64,000 nucleotides of DNA. Source: Acidobacteriaceae bacterium (GTDB lineage Bacteria; Acidobacteriota; Terriglobia; Terriglobales; Acidobacteriaceae). Positions within the stretch are counted from its first letter, which is position 1. Each line of letters starts with the position of its first letter. The translations under genes were made by a program, and so were the position numbers. This document shows, piece after piece, positions 17,719-27,316 of the stretch. The stretch spans positions 1 through 64,000 of the forward strand of contig JASHNS010000092.1 of the NCBI GenBank assembly GCA_030041515.1. The letters run 5' to 3'. The notes under the pieces were generated by a model, which saw nothing but the letters and a program-made list of their open reading frames with translations, did not search any database and was not told the DNA's origin.

Positions 17719-18894
17719 ATGGAGAATGGGATGGACGCGAAAATGGACTTCGCCGAGTACGAACTCGGATATGACGTGCCCGCGCTGCCGGGAATGGATG
17801 AGGCGGCGATCCAGACTCCCTGCCTGATCCTCGATCTGCATGCGCTGGAGCGGAACATCAGGAAAATGGGGGAGTACGCGAAGGCGCACGGGATGCGCCA
17901 CCGCAGCCACGGCAAGATGCATAAGTCGGTCGACGTGCAAAAGCTGCAGGAAAGCCTGGGCGGCGCGGCGGGGGTCTGCTGCCAGAAGGTCTCCGAGGCG
18001 GAGGCCTTCGCGCGCGGCGGAATCAGGGACATTCTGGTTTCGAACGAGGTGCGCGATCCGGTGAAGATCGATCGCCTCGCGCGCCTGCCGCACTCCGGCG
18101 CGCGGATTACGGTGTGCGTGGATGATCTGGCCAATGTGGCCGACCTTTCCGCTGCGGCGGCCCGGCACGGCACGGTTCTGGAATGTCTGGTGGAAATCGA
18201 ATGCGGCGGCGAACGCTGCGGCGTGTCGACCACCGAGCAGGCAGTCGAGATTGCGAGCGCGATCGATGCTGCGCCAGGCCTGCAATTCAGCGGCCTCCAG
18301 GCGTATCAGGGGGCTATGCAGCACCTCGTCCGCTACGAGGAGCGGAAAGCGAAGCTTGAGATTGCCATCGCCGCGACGAAGGCCGTGGCGGAGGCGTTGC
18401 GCCGGCAGGGTCTGGAGCCGAAGTTGATCTCAGGCGGCGGCACGGGCTCGTATTCTTTCGAGTCGAACTCCGGGGTGTACAACGAGCTGCAGTGCGGCAG
18501 CTACGCCTTCATGGATGCTGATTACGGGCGCATCCGGGATGAGAACGGAAATCGCATCGACCAGGGCGAATGGGAGAACGCGCTCTTCGTCCTTACCTCC
18601 GTGATGAGCCACGCGAAACCTGGCTTCGCGGTCTGCGATGCAGGCCTGAAGGCGATGTCGGCCGAGAGCGGGCTGCCTGTGGTGCACGGCCGCGACGATG
18701 TGACCTACGTCAACGTCTCGGACGAACATGGCGTGATCGAGGACAGGGAGAACGTTCTCCGCATCAACGAGAAGTTGAAACTGGTTCCCGGCCACTGCGA
18801 CCCGACCTGCAACCTGCATGACTGGTATGTGGGCGTGCGCGATGGAAAGGTGGAGGTGGTTTGGCCAATCTCCGCGCGCGGCAAGAGCTACTGA
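17719..18894 (+). CDS. D-threonine aldolase / D-serine dehydratase-like PLP enzyme (DSD1 family)
   Basis: Fold-type III (alanine-racemase-like) PLP enzyme of 391 residues. It carries the cofactor-lysine motif RSHGKMHKS (family form RPHxKTHK) near residue 62, CVDDL and ECGGERCGV in the barrel, SGGGTGSY as phosphate-binding loop and, at the C-terminus, the metal-binding GHCDPTCNLHD, where His and Cys bind zinc in D-serine dehydratase and D-threonine aldolase. It therefore acts on a D-beta-hydroxy amino acid, either by aldol cleavage or dehydration; the sequence does not decide which. Several ATGs cluster at the start (17719, 17731, 17743); GGAG fits the one at 17731 best. Confidence 0.82.
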   Translation: MENGMDAKMDFAEYELGYDVPALPGMDEAAIQTPCLILDLHALERNIRKMGEYAKAHGMRHRSHGKMHKSVDVQKLQESLGGAAGVCCQKVSEAEAFARGGIRDILVSNEVRDPVKIDRLARLPHSGARITVCVDDLANVADLSAAAARHGTVLECLVEIECGGERCGVSTTEQAVEIASAIDAAPGLQFSGLQAYQGAMQHLVRYEERKAKLEIAIAATKAVAEALRRQGLEPKLISGGGTGSYSFESNSGVYNELQCGSYAFMDADYGRIRDENGNRIDQGEWENALFVLTSVMSHAKPGFAVCDAGLKAMSAESGLPVVHGRDDVTYVNVSDEHGVIEDRENVLRINEKLKLVPGHCDPTCNLHDWYVGVRDGKVEVVWPISARGKSY

Positions 18895-18932
18895 CGGCTG
18901 CTCGGCTGCGGAACGTCCCTCGGGTATTCATC

Positions 18933-18966
18933 TTGACAAATATCTATATGAATCAGTATAGATATT
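18933..18966 (+). promoter_or_regulatory. padR promoter with overlapping palindromic operator
   Basis: TTGACA (18933-18938), an 18-nt spacer and TATAGAT (18957-18963) form a near-consensus promoter. A perfect 10-bp inverted repeat, AATATCTATA / TATAGATATT with an 8-nt spacer, covers the spacer and the -10 box; this matches the spacing of PadR operators, so autorepression is likely. The expected transcript start is within a few bases of the padR ATG at 18972, with no Shine-Dalgarno, suggesting a leaderless message. Confidence 0.8.
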
Positions 18967-18971
18967 GACCC

Positions 18972-19322
18972 ATGGCGAACAAGGCCGAAGCGTACCTTCC
19001 TCTGAAGCCGCAGTGGTTCCACATTTTGCTGTCGCTGGCGGCCGAGGAGCAGCACGGCTACGGGATCATGCAGGACGTGCTGGAGCGAACGACGGGCAAA
19101 GTGCGGCTGTGGCCGGCGACCTTGTACGGCTCGATCAAGCGGCTGATCGAGGCGGAGCTGATTCAGGAGTCACCGCGGCGTCCGGCGCCGGAGCTGGACG
19201 ATGCGCGGCGGCGGTATTACCGGCTGACCCCCCTGGGGCGGCGGGTGCTCGACGCGGAGTGCGCGCGACTGCAGGAACTGGTGGACGCCATCCACACGAA
19301 ACGGCAGATGGCGACCGAGTAG
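18972..19322 (+). CDS. PadR-family transcriptional regulator
   Basis: A 116-residue winged-helix repressor. The PadR pattern is clear: PLKPQWFHILLSLAAEEQHGYGIMQD, the recognition region LWPATLYGSIKRLIEAELI, the wing DDARRRYYRLTPLGRRVL and a C-terminal dimer helix. It precedes the duplicated permease gene by 24 bases, the standard PadR/permease pairing in Acidobacteria, and most likely represses both genes from the palindrome in its own promoter. The inducer is unknown. Confidence 0.93.
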   Translation: MANKAEAYLPLKPQWFHILLSLAAEEQHGYGIMQDVLERTTGKVRLWPATLYGSIKRLIEAELIQESPRRPAPELDDARRRYYRLTPLGRRVLDAECARLQELVDAIHTKRQMATE

Positions 19323-19346
19323 CCCTGGCGAAAGGAGGACACCACC

Positions 19347-22022
19347 ATGAGCACGGCGGCATGGCGTTCGATGTACCGGCGGCTGGCGCAGGCCTTCCCG
19401 CACGAGTTCAAGCTGGCGTATGGCGATGAGCTGGTGCAGGCGGGCGAGGACGCCATCGGCCAGGTGGCGAGGCGGCACGGGGTGCCGGGATTGCTGCGCA
19501 TGCTGCTGGATCTGGCTCTGCGGCTGCCGGTCGAGTACCTGAACGAGATGCGGCAGGACATTCCCTATGCGTTGCGGACGCTGGTGAAATCGCCGGGTTA
19601 CGCGGTGGTGGGGATTGTCTCCATGGGGCTGGGGATCGGGCTGACCACCAATGTCTACAACTCGGGATGGGCGCTGCTGACGCGGCAACTGCCCGGAGCG
19701 GAGAATGCGAATCGGCTGGTGACGCCGGAAAAGCCCGTCTCGTACTACTACATTGAGCAGTACCGCGAAGAGAAAAGGCTCTTCACGGGAGTGGCGGCGG
19801 TCGAGACGCCGGTGCAGTTCAACGTGGGACTTGAGGGCGGGGCGACGACAAAGCCGGAGCGGGTCTTCGGGCAGATCGTGTCGCCGGATTACTTTTCCGT
19901 TCTGGGGATACGGGCCGAGCGCGGGCGGCTGCTGAACGCCGAAGAGGACAAGCCGGGCGACGCGCCAGTTGTCATCAGCGATCGTTTCTGGCGGAGCGGG
20001 CTGCATGCCGATCCGGATGCGGTGGGACAAACGATCCGCATCAACGGGCAGAACGCGACGATCGTGGGCGTGACACCACGGCGATTTGGCGGAGCGCTTT
20101 CACCGAGTCCAGCGGAGATCTTTGTGCCCACGACGGCGCCCGTCGCGATGGTGCCGGAGCTGGGCAACGACGTGCTTCAGCAGAGGAACGCGAAAAACTT
20201 TGCAGCGCTCATGTGCCTGGCACCGGGCGTGACCCTCGCTCAGGCGGAGGCGGCGCTGGATGGGATCACGCGCCGGCTGGACAAACTGGATCCGATGGCG
20301 CCGCCCGCAACGGCGAAGGGGAAACGTGTGGTGCTGGATGGCGCCGGGACGCGCGTGCCGATTCCCCGGCAGTTCAAGCCGGCGCTCATCGGATTTTACG
20401 TCGTGCTGATGGCGGCGGTGATTGCGATTGCCTGCCTGAACCTGGCGACGATGCTGCTGGCGCGGGGGGCGAACCGCCGCCGCGAGCTGGCGATCCGGCT
20501 GGGCGTGGGAGCAAGCCGCCTCCGTCTCGTCCGGCAGATGGTGAGCGAAGGGATTCTGCTGTCTCTGGCCGGGGGCGCGGCTGGATTCGCGCTTGCGTAC
20601 GGACTGTGGGCGCTGAACGCGCACACCCGGCTGCCCGCGGGCGCGCCGCCCAACCCCGACATCGCGCTGGACTGGCACGCGGTGCTGTTTGCGTTTGTGC
20701 TTTCCGTCGTGTGCGGGATCGGATTCAGCGTGCTGCCGGCGTTTTCCGCAACCAGGACCGACGTGGCCACGGCACTGAAGGAGGGCACGGCGCTGCAGTT
20801 CTCCGGGCACAAGCGCTTTGGACTGCGCAATGTGGCGATGGGCGCGCAGGTCGCCGGCTCCCTGATGCTGTTGCTGGTGACAGGCTTTCTGGTGATGGGG
20901 ATGCTGCGCAGCGGCGGCCTGCACACCAACTTCGACCAGCGAACCATGGTGTTCCTGTCCATCGATCCCGTGCGCGACGGCTACTCGCCGGAAAAGGCGC
21001 AGGCTTTCTTTCAGCAATTGCCGGTGCGGCTCAGCGCCGCCACCCGGGTGCAGAGCTTCGCGCTGGCGGCGCAGCCACCCTTTCTCACCACGGACGATGA
21101 GGATGATCATCAGTTCACCACGGAACAATCGCGTATCCAGAGCGGGGCGGCGCAGGAGAAGATTGGCCCGGGCTACTTTGCCGCGATCAGCGAGCCGCTG
21201 CTGGCAGGCCGGGAGTTCGAGGCTCACGACCAACTCATCGCCACGAACGACAGCGGTGCTGCCGGCGTCGCCATCCCCATCGTGCTGAACGAGAAGGCTG
21301 CGCGGGCTTTGTTCTCGAGTGGCAGTCCGATCGGGAAGCGGCTGCGCGACGACCAGCATGAGTATGAAGTGATCGGCGTGGTTCCGAGTTTCAAGAACGC
21401 GATGGGCATGACGCAGCCGACCGCGTATCTGCCACTGACCCGGCGCGATTTTGCGCAGCCGCCTGCGGGCGGCATCACGATCATCGCGCGCGGCCACTCC
21501 GCAGCCGATGCGCTGGTGGGCGTGCGCAGCGTGATCACATCGATGGATCCAAACCTGACTGTCTTCAACGCGGAGACGCTGAGCGAGTTTCTGGAGCTGA
21601 CGCGCATGCAGATGCGCAACGCGCTGCGGACCTTCGGCGGGATCGGATTGTTCGGCCTCATTCTTTCCGCGGTGGGGCTGGCGGGCGTGACCGGGTACGC
21701 GGTGGCGCAGCGGCGCAGGGAGATCGGGATCCGTATGGCGCTGGGCGCGCGCAGGGCGCAGGTGCTGGGATTGGTGCTGCGCGAAGGCCTGATTTTAATT
21801 GCAGCGGGAACGGCGATCGGATTCCTCGGCGCGGTCGCGGTGACGAAGATGGTCTCCGCCATCGCGAAGGAATTTGCCGACGCCTTCCAGATCGGGACGA
21901 CCGATCCGCGCCTGCTGCTGGGCGCGCCCCTGCTTCTGGCGGGACTGGCTCTGCTGGCCTGCTACATCCCCGCGCGCCGGGCGGCGAAGATCGACCCGCT
22001 GGAAGCCCTGCGCCGGGAGTGA
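19347..22022 (+). CDS. FtsX/MacB-type double permease (acidobacterial duplicated orphan permease, ADOP)
   Basis: An 891-residue integral membrane protein with two MacB-PCD/FtsX units in one chain. The soluble N-terminus (first ~80 residues) includes the ADOP-typical LRMLLDLALRLPVEYL...IPYALRTLVKSPGYAVVGI. FtsX helices occur near residues 90-110, 345-370, 395-425 and 450-480, and again near 765-800, 815-840 and 860-885, with ARGANRRRELAIRLGVGASRLR and AQRRREIGIRMALGARRAQVLG as the paired cytoplasmic loops. No ATPase is adjacent, hence 'orphan'. GAAAGGAGG precedes the ATG. Regulated with padR; the substrate is unknown. Confidence 0.92.
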   Translation: MSTAAWRSMYRRLAQAFPHEFKLAYGDELVQAGEDAIGQVARRHGVPGLLRMLLDLALRLPVEYLNEMRQDIPYALRTLVKSPGYAVVGIVSMGLGIGLTTNVYNSGWALLTRQLPGAENANRLVTPEKPVSYYYIEQYREEKRLFTGVAAVETPVQFNVGLEGGATTKPERVFGQIVSPDYFSVLGIRAERGRLLNAEEDKPGDAPVVISDRFWRSGLHADPDAVGQTIRINGQNATIVGVTPRRFGGALSPSPAEIFVPTTAPVAMVPELGNDVLQQRNAKNFAALMCLAPGVTLAQAEAALDGITRRLDKLDPMAPPATAKGKRVVLDGAGTRVPIPRQFKPALIGFYVVLMAAVIAIACLNLATMLLARGANRRRELAIRLGVGASRLRLVRQMVSEGILLSLAGGAAGFALAYGLWALNAHTRLPAGAPPNPDIALDWHAVLFAFVLSVVCGIGFSVLPAFSATRTDVATALKEGTALQFSGHKRFGLRNVAMGAQVAGSLMLLLVTGFLVMGMLRSGGLHTNFDQRTMVFLSIDPVRDGYSPEKAQAFFQQLPVRLSAATRVQSFALAAQPPFLTTDDEDDHQFTTEQSRIQSGAAQEKIGPGYFAAISEPLLAGREFEAHDQLIATNDSGAAGVAIPIVLNEKAARALFSSGSPIGKRLRDDQHEYEVIGVVPSFKNAMGMTQPTAYLPLTRRDFAQPPAGGITIIARGHSAADALVGVRSVITSMDPNLTVFNAETLSEFLELTRMQMRNALRTFGGIGLFGLILSAVGLAGVTGYAVAQRRREIGIRMALGARRAQVLGLVLREGLILIAAGTAIGFLGAVAVTKMVSAIAKEFADAFQIGTTDPRLLLGAPLLLAGLALLACYIPARRAAKIDPLEALRRE

Positions 22023-22060
22023 CCCGGCAGCGACGACCGCGAGGAACGGGAGGAAAGAGC

Positions 22061-22906
22061 ATGCACAGGATCGTCATTGCTTCCCTGCTGGCGGTGTTGC
22101 CGTGCGTTGCTGGGGCACAGCCTGCGGCGAGGGCCGGCAACGCGCCGCTGCCCAATCCCCACGATCTGATGCAGCGCGCCATTGCCAACGAGGCCAAGCT
22201 GGCGGCCGAGCAGGAGCGCTACGAGTGCCGCGTGACGGACGACGAGTCGGAGCTCAACAAAGCGGGCGAGGTGAAAAAGCCGGACCTCGAGGTTCACGAG
22301 CAGTTTTACGTCAACGGGGTTGAAATCCAGCGGCTGTTGGCGAAGAACGGGAAGGATCTGACGCCGGGCGAAACGCGCAAAGACGACGACCGGGTGATGA
22401 AGCAAACTCTGAAATACAGCAACCCGTCCACAGCCAGGAAGGAAGTCGACAAGCAGAACCAGGAAATCCGGGACATCCTCACGGCGATGACGCTGGTCAA
22501 CGGCCATCGCGAGCAGATCAACGGTCGCAGCGTGCTCTTCTACGACGTCGTGCCGAATCCGCATTTCCCGGCGAAGAACCTCGAACAACGCTTCGCACAG
22601 GTCATGCGGGGCACGATCGCCATCGATGAGCAGACCGGGGAGCCGATCGACATCGACATCCGCTCGACGGAGGATCTGAAGATCGGCGGCGGTGTGCTGG
22701 TGAGCCTGCACAAAGGATTCTGGCTGCACATGCACGATCACGCGCAGCCGGACGGCGTGTGGCTGACAGACCTGGTGGAAGGCTCCGGCGACGCGCGCGC
22801 GCTGCTGTTCTTCCATCCCTATTTCCGATTCAAAGAAACAACGGAAGACTGCCACCTCTACTCAGCGACGGCCCAACAGGTGGGGCCGGCAACCGTGGTG
22901 CAGTGA
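22061..22906 (+). CDS. secreted protein, possibly LolA-like, function unknown
   Basis: A 281-residue protein starting MHRIVIASLLAVLPCVAGAQ, a signal peptide cleaved after GAQ, with GGGAGGAAAG upstream of the ATG, 38 bases after the permease stop. The mature part has an N-terminal charged helix, then alternating beta segments (MRGTIAIDEQTGEPIDIDI; GGGVLVSLHKGFWLHMHDHA; DGVWLTDLVEGSGDARALLFFHPY), reminiscent of LolA/outer-membrane-lipoprotein-sorting folds. That resemblance is a guess. Its place behind padR-permease suggests it belongs to the same unit. Confidence 0.6.
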   Translation: MHRIVIASLLAVLPCVAGAQPAARAGNAPLPNPHDLMQRAIANEAKLAAEQERYECRVTDDESELNKAGEVKKPDLEVHEQFYVNGVEIQRLLAKNGKDLTPGETRKDDDRVMKQTLKYSNPSTARKEVDKQNQEIRDILTAMTLVNGHREQINGRSVLFYDVVPNPHFPAKNLEQRFAQVMRGTIAIDEQTGEPIDIDIRSTEDLKIGGGVLVSLHKGFWLHMHDHAQPDGVWLTDLVEGSGDARALLFFHPYFRFKETTEDCHLYSATAQQVGPATVVQ

Positions 22907-22962
22907 ACGCGTCGCACCTTCGCTCCGCGCCCCGCAGGTTCCGCAGCTTCCGTGAGCGCAGT

Positions 22963-23892
22963 CTACCGTTCGCCGGCGTTTAACCTTGCGATCGCTTTCT
23001 GCACGCTTTGGGCGATGACGCCGTCGGGGCGCAGCTGCACGGCTTTGGCAAAGGCGTCGCGCGCCTTCGTGCCTTCGTGCATCGCCGACCAGGCTTCGCC
23101 TACGAAGTAATCCACGCCGGCCAGATCGCCCGCGCTCAATCCCTGGCCCGCAGCCAGCGCGGCATCGATCTGCTGCTGCGCTTCGGAGCGGCGTCCACAC
23201 GCAGCCAGGGCCCATGCGTAACGCGCGGTTCTTTGCGCCTTGTCGGCAGGAGAGATTTTGGTCTGAGCCGCGTTGGCCATGGCCTGCTCCAGCAGCGCGC
23301 GGGCGCGCTCGGGATTCTTCTGCTGGGTCAGCAGGCATCCGGCGAGGGCGACGAGCAGCGAGCTGCGCGCCGGAAAGGCATGCGCCGCAGCATCCAGCAG
23401 CGGCTCGGCCTGGGCGGCGCGATCGTCGTTCACCAGCGCGAGCGCATAACAGTAAAGGTCCGTGCTCCCCAGTTTCGGATTTCCCGTGGAGTCGAAGGCG
23501 CGGGACCGCAGATACGCCTGCGCCTCGCGATAGCGGCCCTGCTCAAAGAGGATGAAGCCCTGAAGCGAGCCGCCCGACAGCGGCATCACCGAGACGATGC
23601 GATTGAGCCATTCGGCCTTGTCGTACTTGCCGTTTCTGATAAGGAAGAGAACCTGGTGGCGGAGGCGGTTGATACCCCACACATAGCCAACGACCAGAAG
23701 CGCCTGCCCGCGGAAGATGAGGGCGTGCCAGGGGTGGAGGACCGGGATGCGCGCCAGCCAGACGAGGGCCAGAACGTACAGGCATAAAGCCGCCGCGTGA
23801 AGCAGCCTGCGGCGCAGGCCGGCGCGCAGGTCGCGGCCTGCCTGTTGCTGCTGCTGTTCGAGCGTCGGAGGAATGCTGTAGCTGGTGGCCAT
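22963..23892 (-). CDS. membrane-anchored tetratricopeptide-repeat protein
   Basis: A 309-residue protein with a cytoplasmic N-terminus, two membrane helices (LLHAAALCLYVLALVWLARI and FRGQALLVVGYVWGINRL, residues about 30-80) and then four to five TPR-like helix pairs, for example GFILFEQGRYREAQAYLRS, YCYALALVNDDRAAQAEPLL, ALAGCLLTQQKNPERARALL and AWALAACGRRSEAQQQIDAAL. TPRs bind partner proteins, but nothing in the sequence names the partner. AGAGGA precedes the ATG. Convergent with the secreted-protein gene. Confidence 0.78.
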   Translation of the reverse strand: MATSYSIPPTLEQQQQQAGRDLRAGLRRRLLHAAALCLYVLALVWLARIPVLHPWHALIFRGQALLVVGYVWGINRLRHQVLFLIRNGKYDKAEWLNRIVSVMPLSGGSLQGFILFEQGRYREAQAYLRSRAFDSTGNPKLGSTDLYCYALALVNDDRAAQAEPLLDAAAHAFPARSSLLVALAGCLLTQQKNPERARALLEQAMANAAQTKISPADKAQRTARYAWALAACGRRSEAQQQIDAALAAGQGLSAGDLAGVDYFVGEAWSAMHEGTKARDAFAKAVQLRPDGVIAQSVQKAIARLNAGER

Positions 23893-24026
23893 GGTCCTCT
23901 TCGCAGGGAACGGATTCCCCCCGACTATGGCACGGGCGGCCGCCGTTTGATATGCAACAGACGTGGAATCGCCCGAGAACCTTGGGGGGATGCAGAACTT
24001 TGGGGGATGCGCGAGCGCGGCGTGGA

Positions 24027-25799
24027 CTAATCCAGTTCGCGCACGCGCCGCGTGACGTCCTGCATCTCGCGCGTCAGGCGCAGCGCCTCGTCCAGGTTGC
24101 CGGCGCGCTCGGCGTGATCGATCTGGGCGCGGAGCTGCCGCTGCTGGTGCTCGAGGGCGGTGCGGCGGATCGCCAGCACCGCTTCTTCCACGTCGTCGGC
24201 GCCTGGCTCCGCGTCGTGGATGGAGAGAAACAGCTCGGCCAGCACTTTTTTCTGGACTTCTTCCTGGACCGCGCTCAGAGGATCAACGCCGTCGGGCCGC
24301 TCGCGGAGACGCTCCACCATGGCGCGCACGTCGTCGCGCAGACTCTCGAACTCGGGCTCGTGCTCGTGCCAGGCGCCCTCGGCGACCAGGTAGGCTTCGC
24401 TGGAGCGCGGCGCGGAGAAGGCCTGCAGCAGGATCTGCTCGGAGCGGGTGAGCGACTGCTGGGTGGGCGCGAGGGAATCGCGCCGGCGCGCGGCTGCATC
24501 CTTTAGCTCCGCGCGCACCAGCGCCGAGTCGATGCCGAGAGACTGCGCCGCGTCATTGGCAAAAGCATCGCGCGCGATGCGGCTGGGAATGCGGCGGATG
24601 TGCGGCAGGAGATAATTCAGCGCCTCGGTTTTCGATTTCGGATCGCGGCCCGGGAACAACTGCCGCGCCCGCTCGACGAGATAATCCTGGAACGCCGGCG
24701 CGCCGCGCAGCGCGTCCACATAGCCACGCGCGCCGCGCTCGCGCACGTAGCGGTCGGGATCGAGGCCGCCTTCGAGCGTCAGCACCCGGACGTCAAAGCC
24801 CTCTTCGGTAAGCAGGGCGATCGACTTCTCGGCCGCGTTCGCGCCGGCGGTATCGGGGTCGAAGTTCACGATCACGCGCGTCGCATACCGCTTAAGCAGC
24901 CGCACCTGCGCCTCAGTGAACGCGGTGCCGCTGGTGGCGATCACGTTGGGGATGCCGGCGAGGAAGACGGAGATGCAGTCCATCTGGCCTTCGACGAGTA
25001 CTGCACCGCCGTCCGCGCGAATCGCCTGCCGCGCCTTGTCCAGATTGAAGAGCACCTGGCCCTTCGAGTACAGCGCGGTCTCCGGTGAATTCAGATACTT
25101 GGGCCCCGCTTTTTCGCCGGTCTCGAGCGTCCGCGCCGTAAACGCAATCACGCGCCCGGCTTCGTTGGCGATGGGAAACATGACGCGCCTGCGGAAGCGC
25201 GCGTAGATGGGGCCGGGGCTGCCATCTTCCTGCTCTTTCCAGGAAAAGAGGCCGGTTGCGCGGAGCGTGTCGAGGTCGGCCATCGTCTGCAGTCGCTCGC
25301 GCAGCGCGTGGAACGAGTCCGGGGCGTAGCCGATGCGGAACCTGGCGATGCCGTCCGCAGTCAGGCCGCGTCCGGTCAGATACTCGCGCGCGGTCGCGCC
25401 TTCGGGCGACTTGAGCTGCTCCTCGAACCACGCCGTCGCTGCCTCGTGCAACTCCAGCAGCTTCCCGCGCTGGCGGTGTTCCGCGGCTTCCTCGGGCGAA
25501 GCGAACTCGCGCTTCGGCAGCGGGATGCCGCACTTCTGCGCGACGACGCGGACGGCCTCAGGGAACGAGACGTTTTCAATTTTCTGGACGAAGGAAAACA
25601 CGTCGCCCGACTGCCCGCAGCCGAAGCAGTGGTAGAACTGGCGGCCGGCGTGGACGCTGAACGACGGCGTCTTCTCCTTGTGGAAGGGGCACAACCCGCT
25701 GTAGTTCTGCGCGCCGGCTTTGCGCAGCCGCACATATTCGCCGACGATCCTGACGATGTCGGCCTGCTGCTTCACGTTCTGGGCGAAATCCAGGGCCAT
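24027..25799 (-). CDS. dnaG: DNA primase
   Basis: Makes RNA primers at the replication fork. The 590-residue product has the N-terminal CHC2 zinc finger (Cys37, His40, Cys58, Cys61 in CPFH...CFGC), the RNA-polymerase domain with RFRIGYAP and FPIANEAGRVIAFTARTL, and the TOPRIM core VLVEGQMDC, NFDPDTAGANAA and LEGGLDPDRYV. The last ~150 residues form the helicase-binding domain. dnaG is usually followed by rpoD; here rpoD lies 1.5 kb away on the other strand with a ferritin-like gene between them. Confidence 0.95.
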   Translation of the reverse strand: MALDFAQNVKQQADIVRIVGEYVRLRKAGAQNYSGLCPFHKEKTPSFSVHAGRQFYHCFGCGQSGDVFSFVQKIENVSFPEAVRVVAQKCGIPLPKREFASPEEAAEHRQRGKLLELHEAATAWFEEQLKSPEGATAREYLTGRGLTADGIARFRIGYAPDSFHALRERLQTMADLDTLRATGLFSWKEQEDGSPGPIYARFRRRVMFPIANEAGRVIAFTARTLETGEKAGPKYLNSPETALYSKGQVLFNLDKARQAIRADGGAVLVEGQMDCISVFLAGIPNVIATSGTAFTEAQVRLLKRYATRVIVNFDPDTAGANAAEKSIALLTEEGFDVRVLTLEGGLDPDRYVRERGARGYVDALRGAPAFQDYLVERARQLFPGRDPKSKTEALNYLLPHIRRIPSRIARDAFANDAAQSLGIDSALVRAELKDAAARRRDSLAPTQQSLTRSEQILLQAFSAPRSSEAYLVAEGAWHEHEPEFESLRDDVRAMVERLRERPDGVDPLSAVQEEVQKKVLAELFLSIHDAEPGADDVEEAVLAIRRTALEHQQRQLRAQIDHAERAGNLDEALRLTREMQDVTRRVRELD

Positions 25800-26105
25800 G
25801 CCGGTGCGATGGAGGGTGCGGATACAGGGTACAGCCTGGACATCCGGTTCCGGGGTACGGCGCAGAGGGGCGGGCAGACCTGGAAAAATATTTCTTCAAT
25901 CGGGCAATCCGGCAGATCCTTTTCCGGCGTATCAGGGACAGCGGGTGGCCCTGATCTGCCGCCAACGTATCGACCAGTAAGCCAGCAAGCCTGTCCACCA
26001 GGGGCCATCCGGGATCGCGCCCGCCCATGTCGCGCGCATGGAGAAGCTGTCTGCTCCTGCCGCACCGGCCCCCCACTCAAGACAACACGATTCAGGAGAC
26101 TGTTT
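25800..26105. other. divergent intergenic region, dnaG / ferritin-like gene
   Basis: Holds the start regions of both genes. A 7-bp inverted repeat ATCAGGG / CCCTGAT is present near 25935-25960. I see no further gene and no clear -35/-10 pair. Confidence 0.4.
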
Positions 26106-26912
26106 ATGAAACTGGAAGATGTATCCCGTTTCGCAGCGAACCGCCGCACCTTCCTCAGGGGCGCCGGACTGACCGGCATCGGCATCGCGAGCGCAGCCGT
26201 GCTGGGCAAAACATTTGGCATGGGCGAGCAGAAAGTCAACGCCGCCTCCTACAGTGATGCGGACATTCTGAACTTTGCCCTCAACCTGGAATACCTGGAA
26301 GCCGAGTTCTACCTGATGGCGACCTATGGAACGACCCTGGTGAAATACGGGGTGCTGACGGAAGCGGAAACCTCGGGCGCAACCACGGGGGGCTCGATGG
26401 TGAAGAATTTCGGCAACTCGCCGCAGGCGACCATCGCAACGGCGCTCCGGGAGAATGAAATTGCTCACGTGAAATATCTGCGGGCGGCGCTGGGATCGGA
26501 CGCCGTAAAAAAGCCCACCATCAACCTGGACGCTCTGGGCTACGGCTTTGCGAACGTGGACAGCTGGCTGAAGCTGGCCAGACAGTTCGAGGACGTGGGG
26601 CTGAGCGCGTATCTGGGGGCGGCGCCACTGATTTCAAGCAGCACCTATCTGGCGGCAGCGGCTGCCATTCTGGGCACGGAGGCGCAGCATTCGGGGTCGA
26701 TCCGGCTGGCCTGCATCATGAACGCGGTGAGCAGCCCGGCGGTGGACTCCCTCGACGTGCCCCCCACCTCGAGCAAGCCCTACGATGTGAACGCGGACGC
26801 GCTGTGTATTCCCCGGACCACATCGCAGGTTCTGAAGATCGTGTACGGTGGCGGCCAGAATTCGGGCGGGTTCTATCCCGACGGGATGAATGGCGCCATC
26901 AGCTCAACCTAG
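26106..26912 (+). CDS. Tat-exported ferritin-like domain protein
   Basis: A 268-residue protein of the ferritin-like (PF13668, desiccation-protein-related) family. The start MKLEDVSRFAANRRTFLRGA carries a twin-arginine signal, and AGGAG lies seven bases before the ATG. The helical core has DILNFALNLEYLEAEFYLMA and a second ENEIAHVKYLRAAL segment, providing the ExxE/ExxH-type residues expected in a four-helix bundle; TEAQHSGSIRL is the fourth helix. Metal binding is likely and ferroxidase function is unproven. It is a single gene with its own terminator, lying between the divergent dnaG and rpoD. Confidence 0.85.
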   Translation: MKLEDVSRFAANRRTFLRGAGLTGIGIASAAVLGKTFGMGEQKVNAASYSDADILNFALNLEYLEAEFYLMATYGTTLVKYGVLTEAETSGATTGGSMVKNFGNSPQATIATALRENEIAHVKYLRAALGSDAVKKPTINLDALGYGFANVDSWLKLARQFEDVGLSAYLGAAPLISSSTYLAAAAAILGTEAQHSGSIRLACIMNAVSSPAVDSLDVPPTSSKPYDVNADALCIPRTTSQVLKIVYGGGQNSGGFYPDGMNGAISST

Positions 26913-26956
26913 TTCTCCCTGCACGCATGGTTCGGCCAGGGCGGACAGGACGCCCG

Positions 26957-26994
26957 AAAAAAAAGGCCTCGCGCGGTGCGCGGGGCCACTTTTG
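26957..26994. terminator. strong rho-independent terminator
   Basis: GGCCTCGCGC (26965-26974) pairs with GCGCGGGGCC (26978-26987) across a GGT loop, with eight A before and TTTT shortly after. It can act in both directions and follows the ferritin-like gene. From here to 27316 there is no gene; a TGGTATTCT extended -10-like box at 27136-27144 and a TTGACG at 27112 are the only promoter-like marks ahead of rpoD. Confidence 0.85.
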
Positions 26995-27316
26995 TTCGCG
27001 GGCGCGGCCCCGGGTCCTGAAACAATTTGCGGTTTTCCACATCTAAAGCTGTGAGGATCTGCCCTTCAGGATAAGAGGAATTCTCCGAAAATCAGCGCGA
27101 AGCTCCACCATTTGACGGAGTTACGCGGTGTTTCGTGGTATTCTGAAGATCCTGGGCAGACGTGCGCCCGTAACCCGGCGGCTTCGATCCGCATTCGGGA
27201 TTACGCCTTCTATGGCCTTAACCGCACCTCGTCCACTCCCGGGGATTTCCGGCGCACCCTGAGCGCCGGACCTGAGGCAGACAGATCCGAAAATTCACTG
27301 CGGGGGAGCCATCCGC

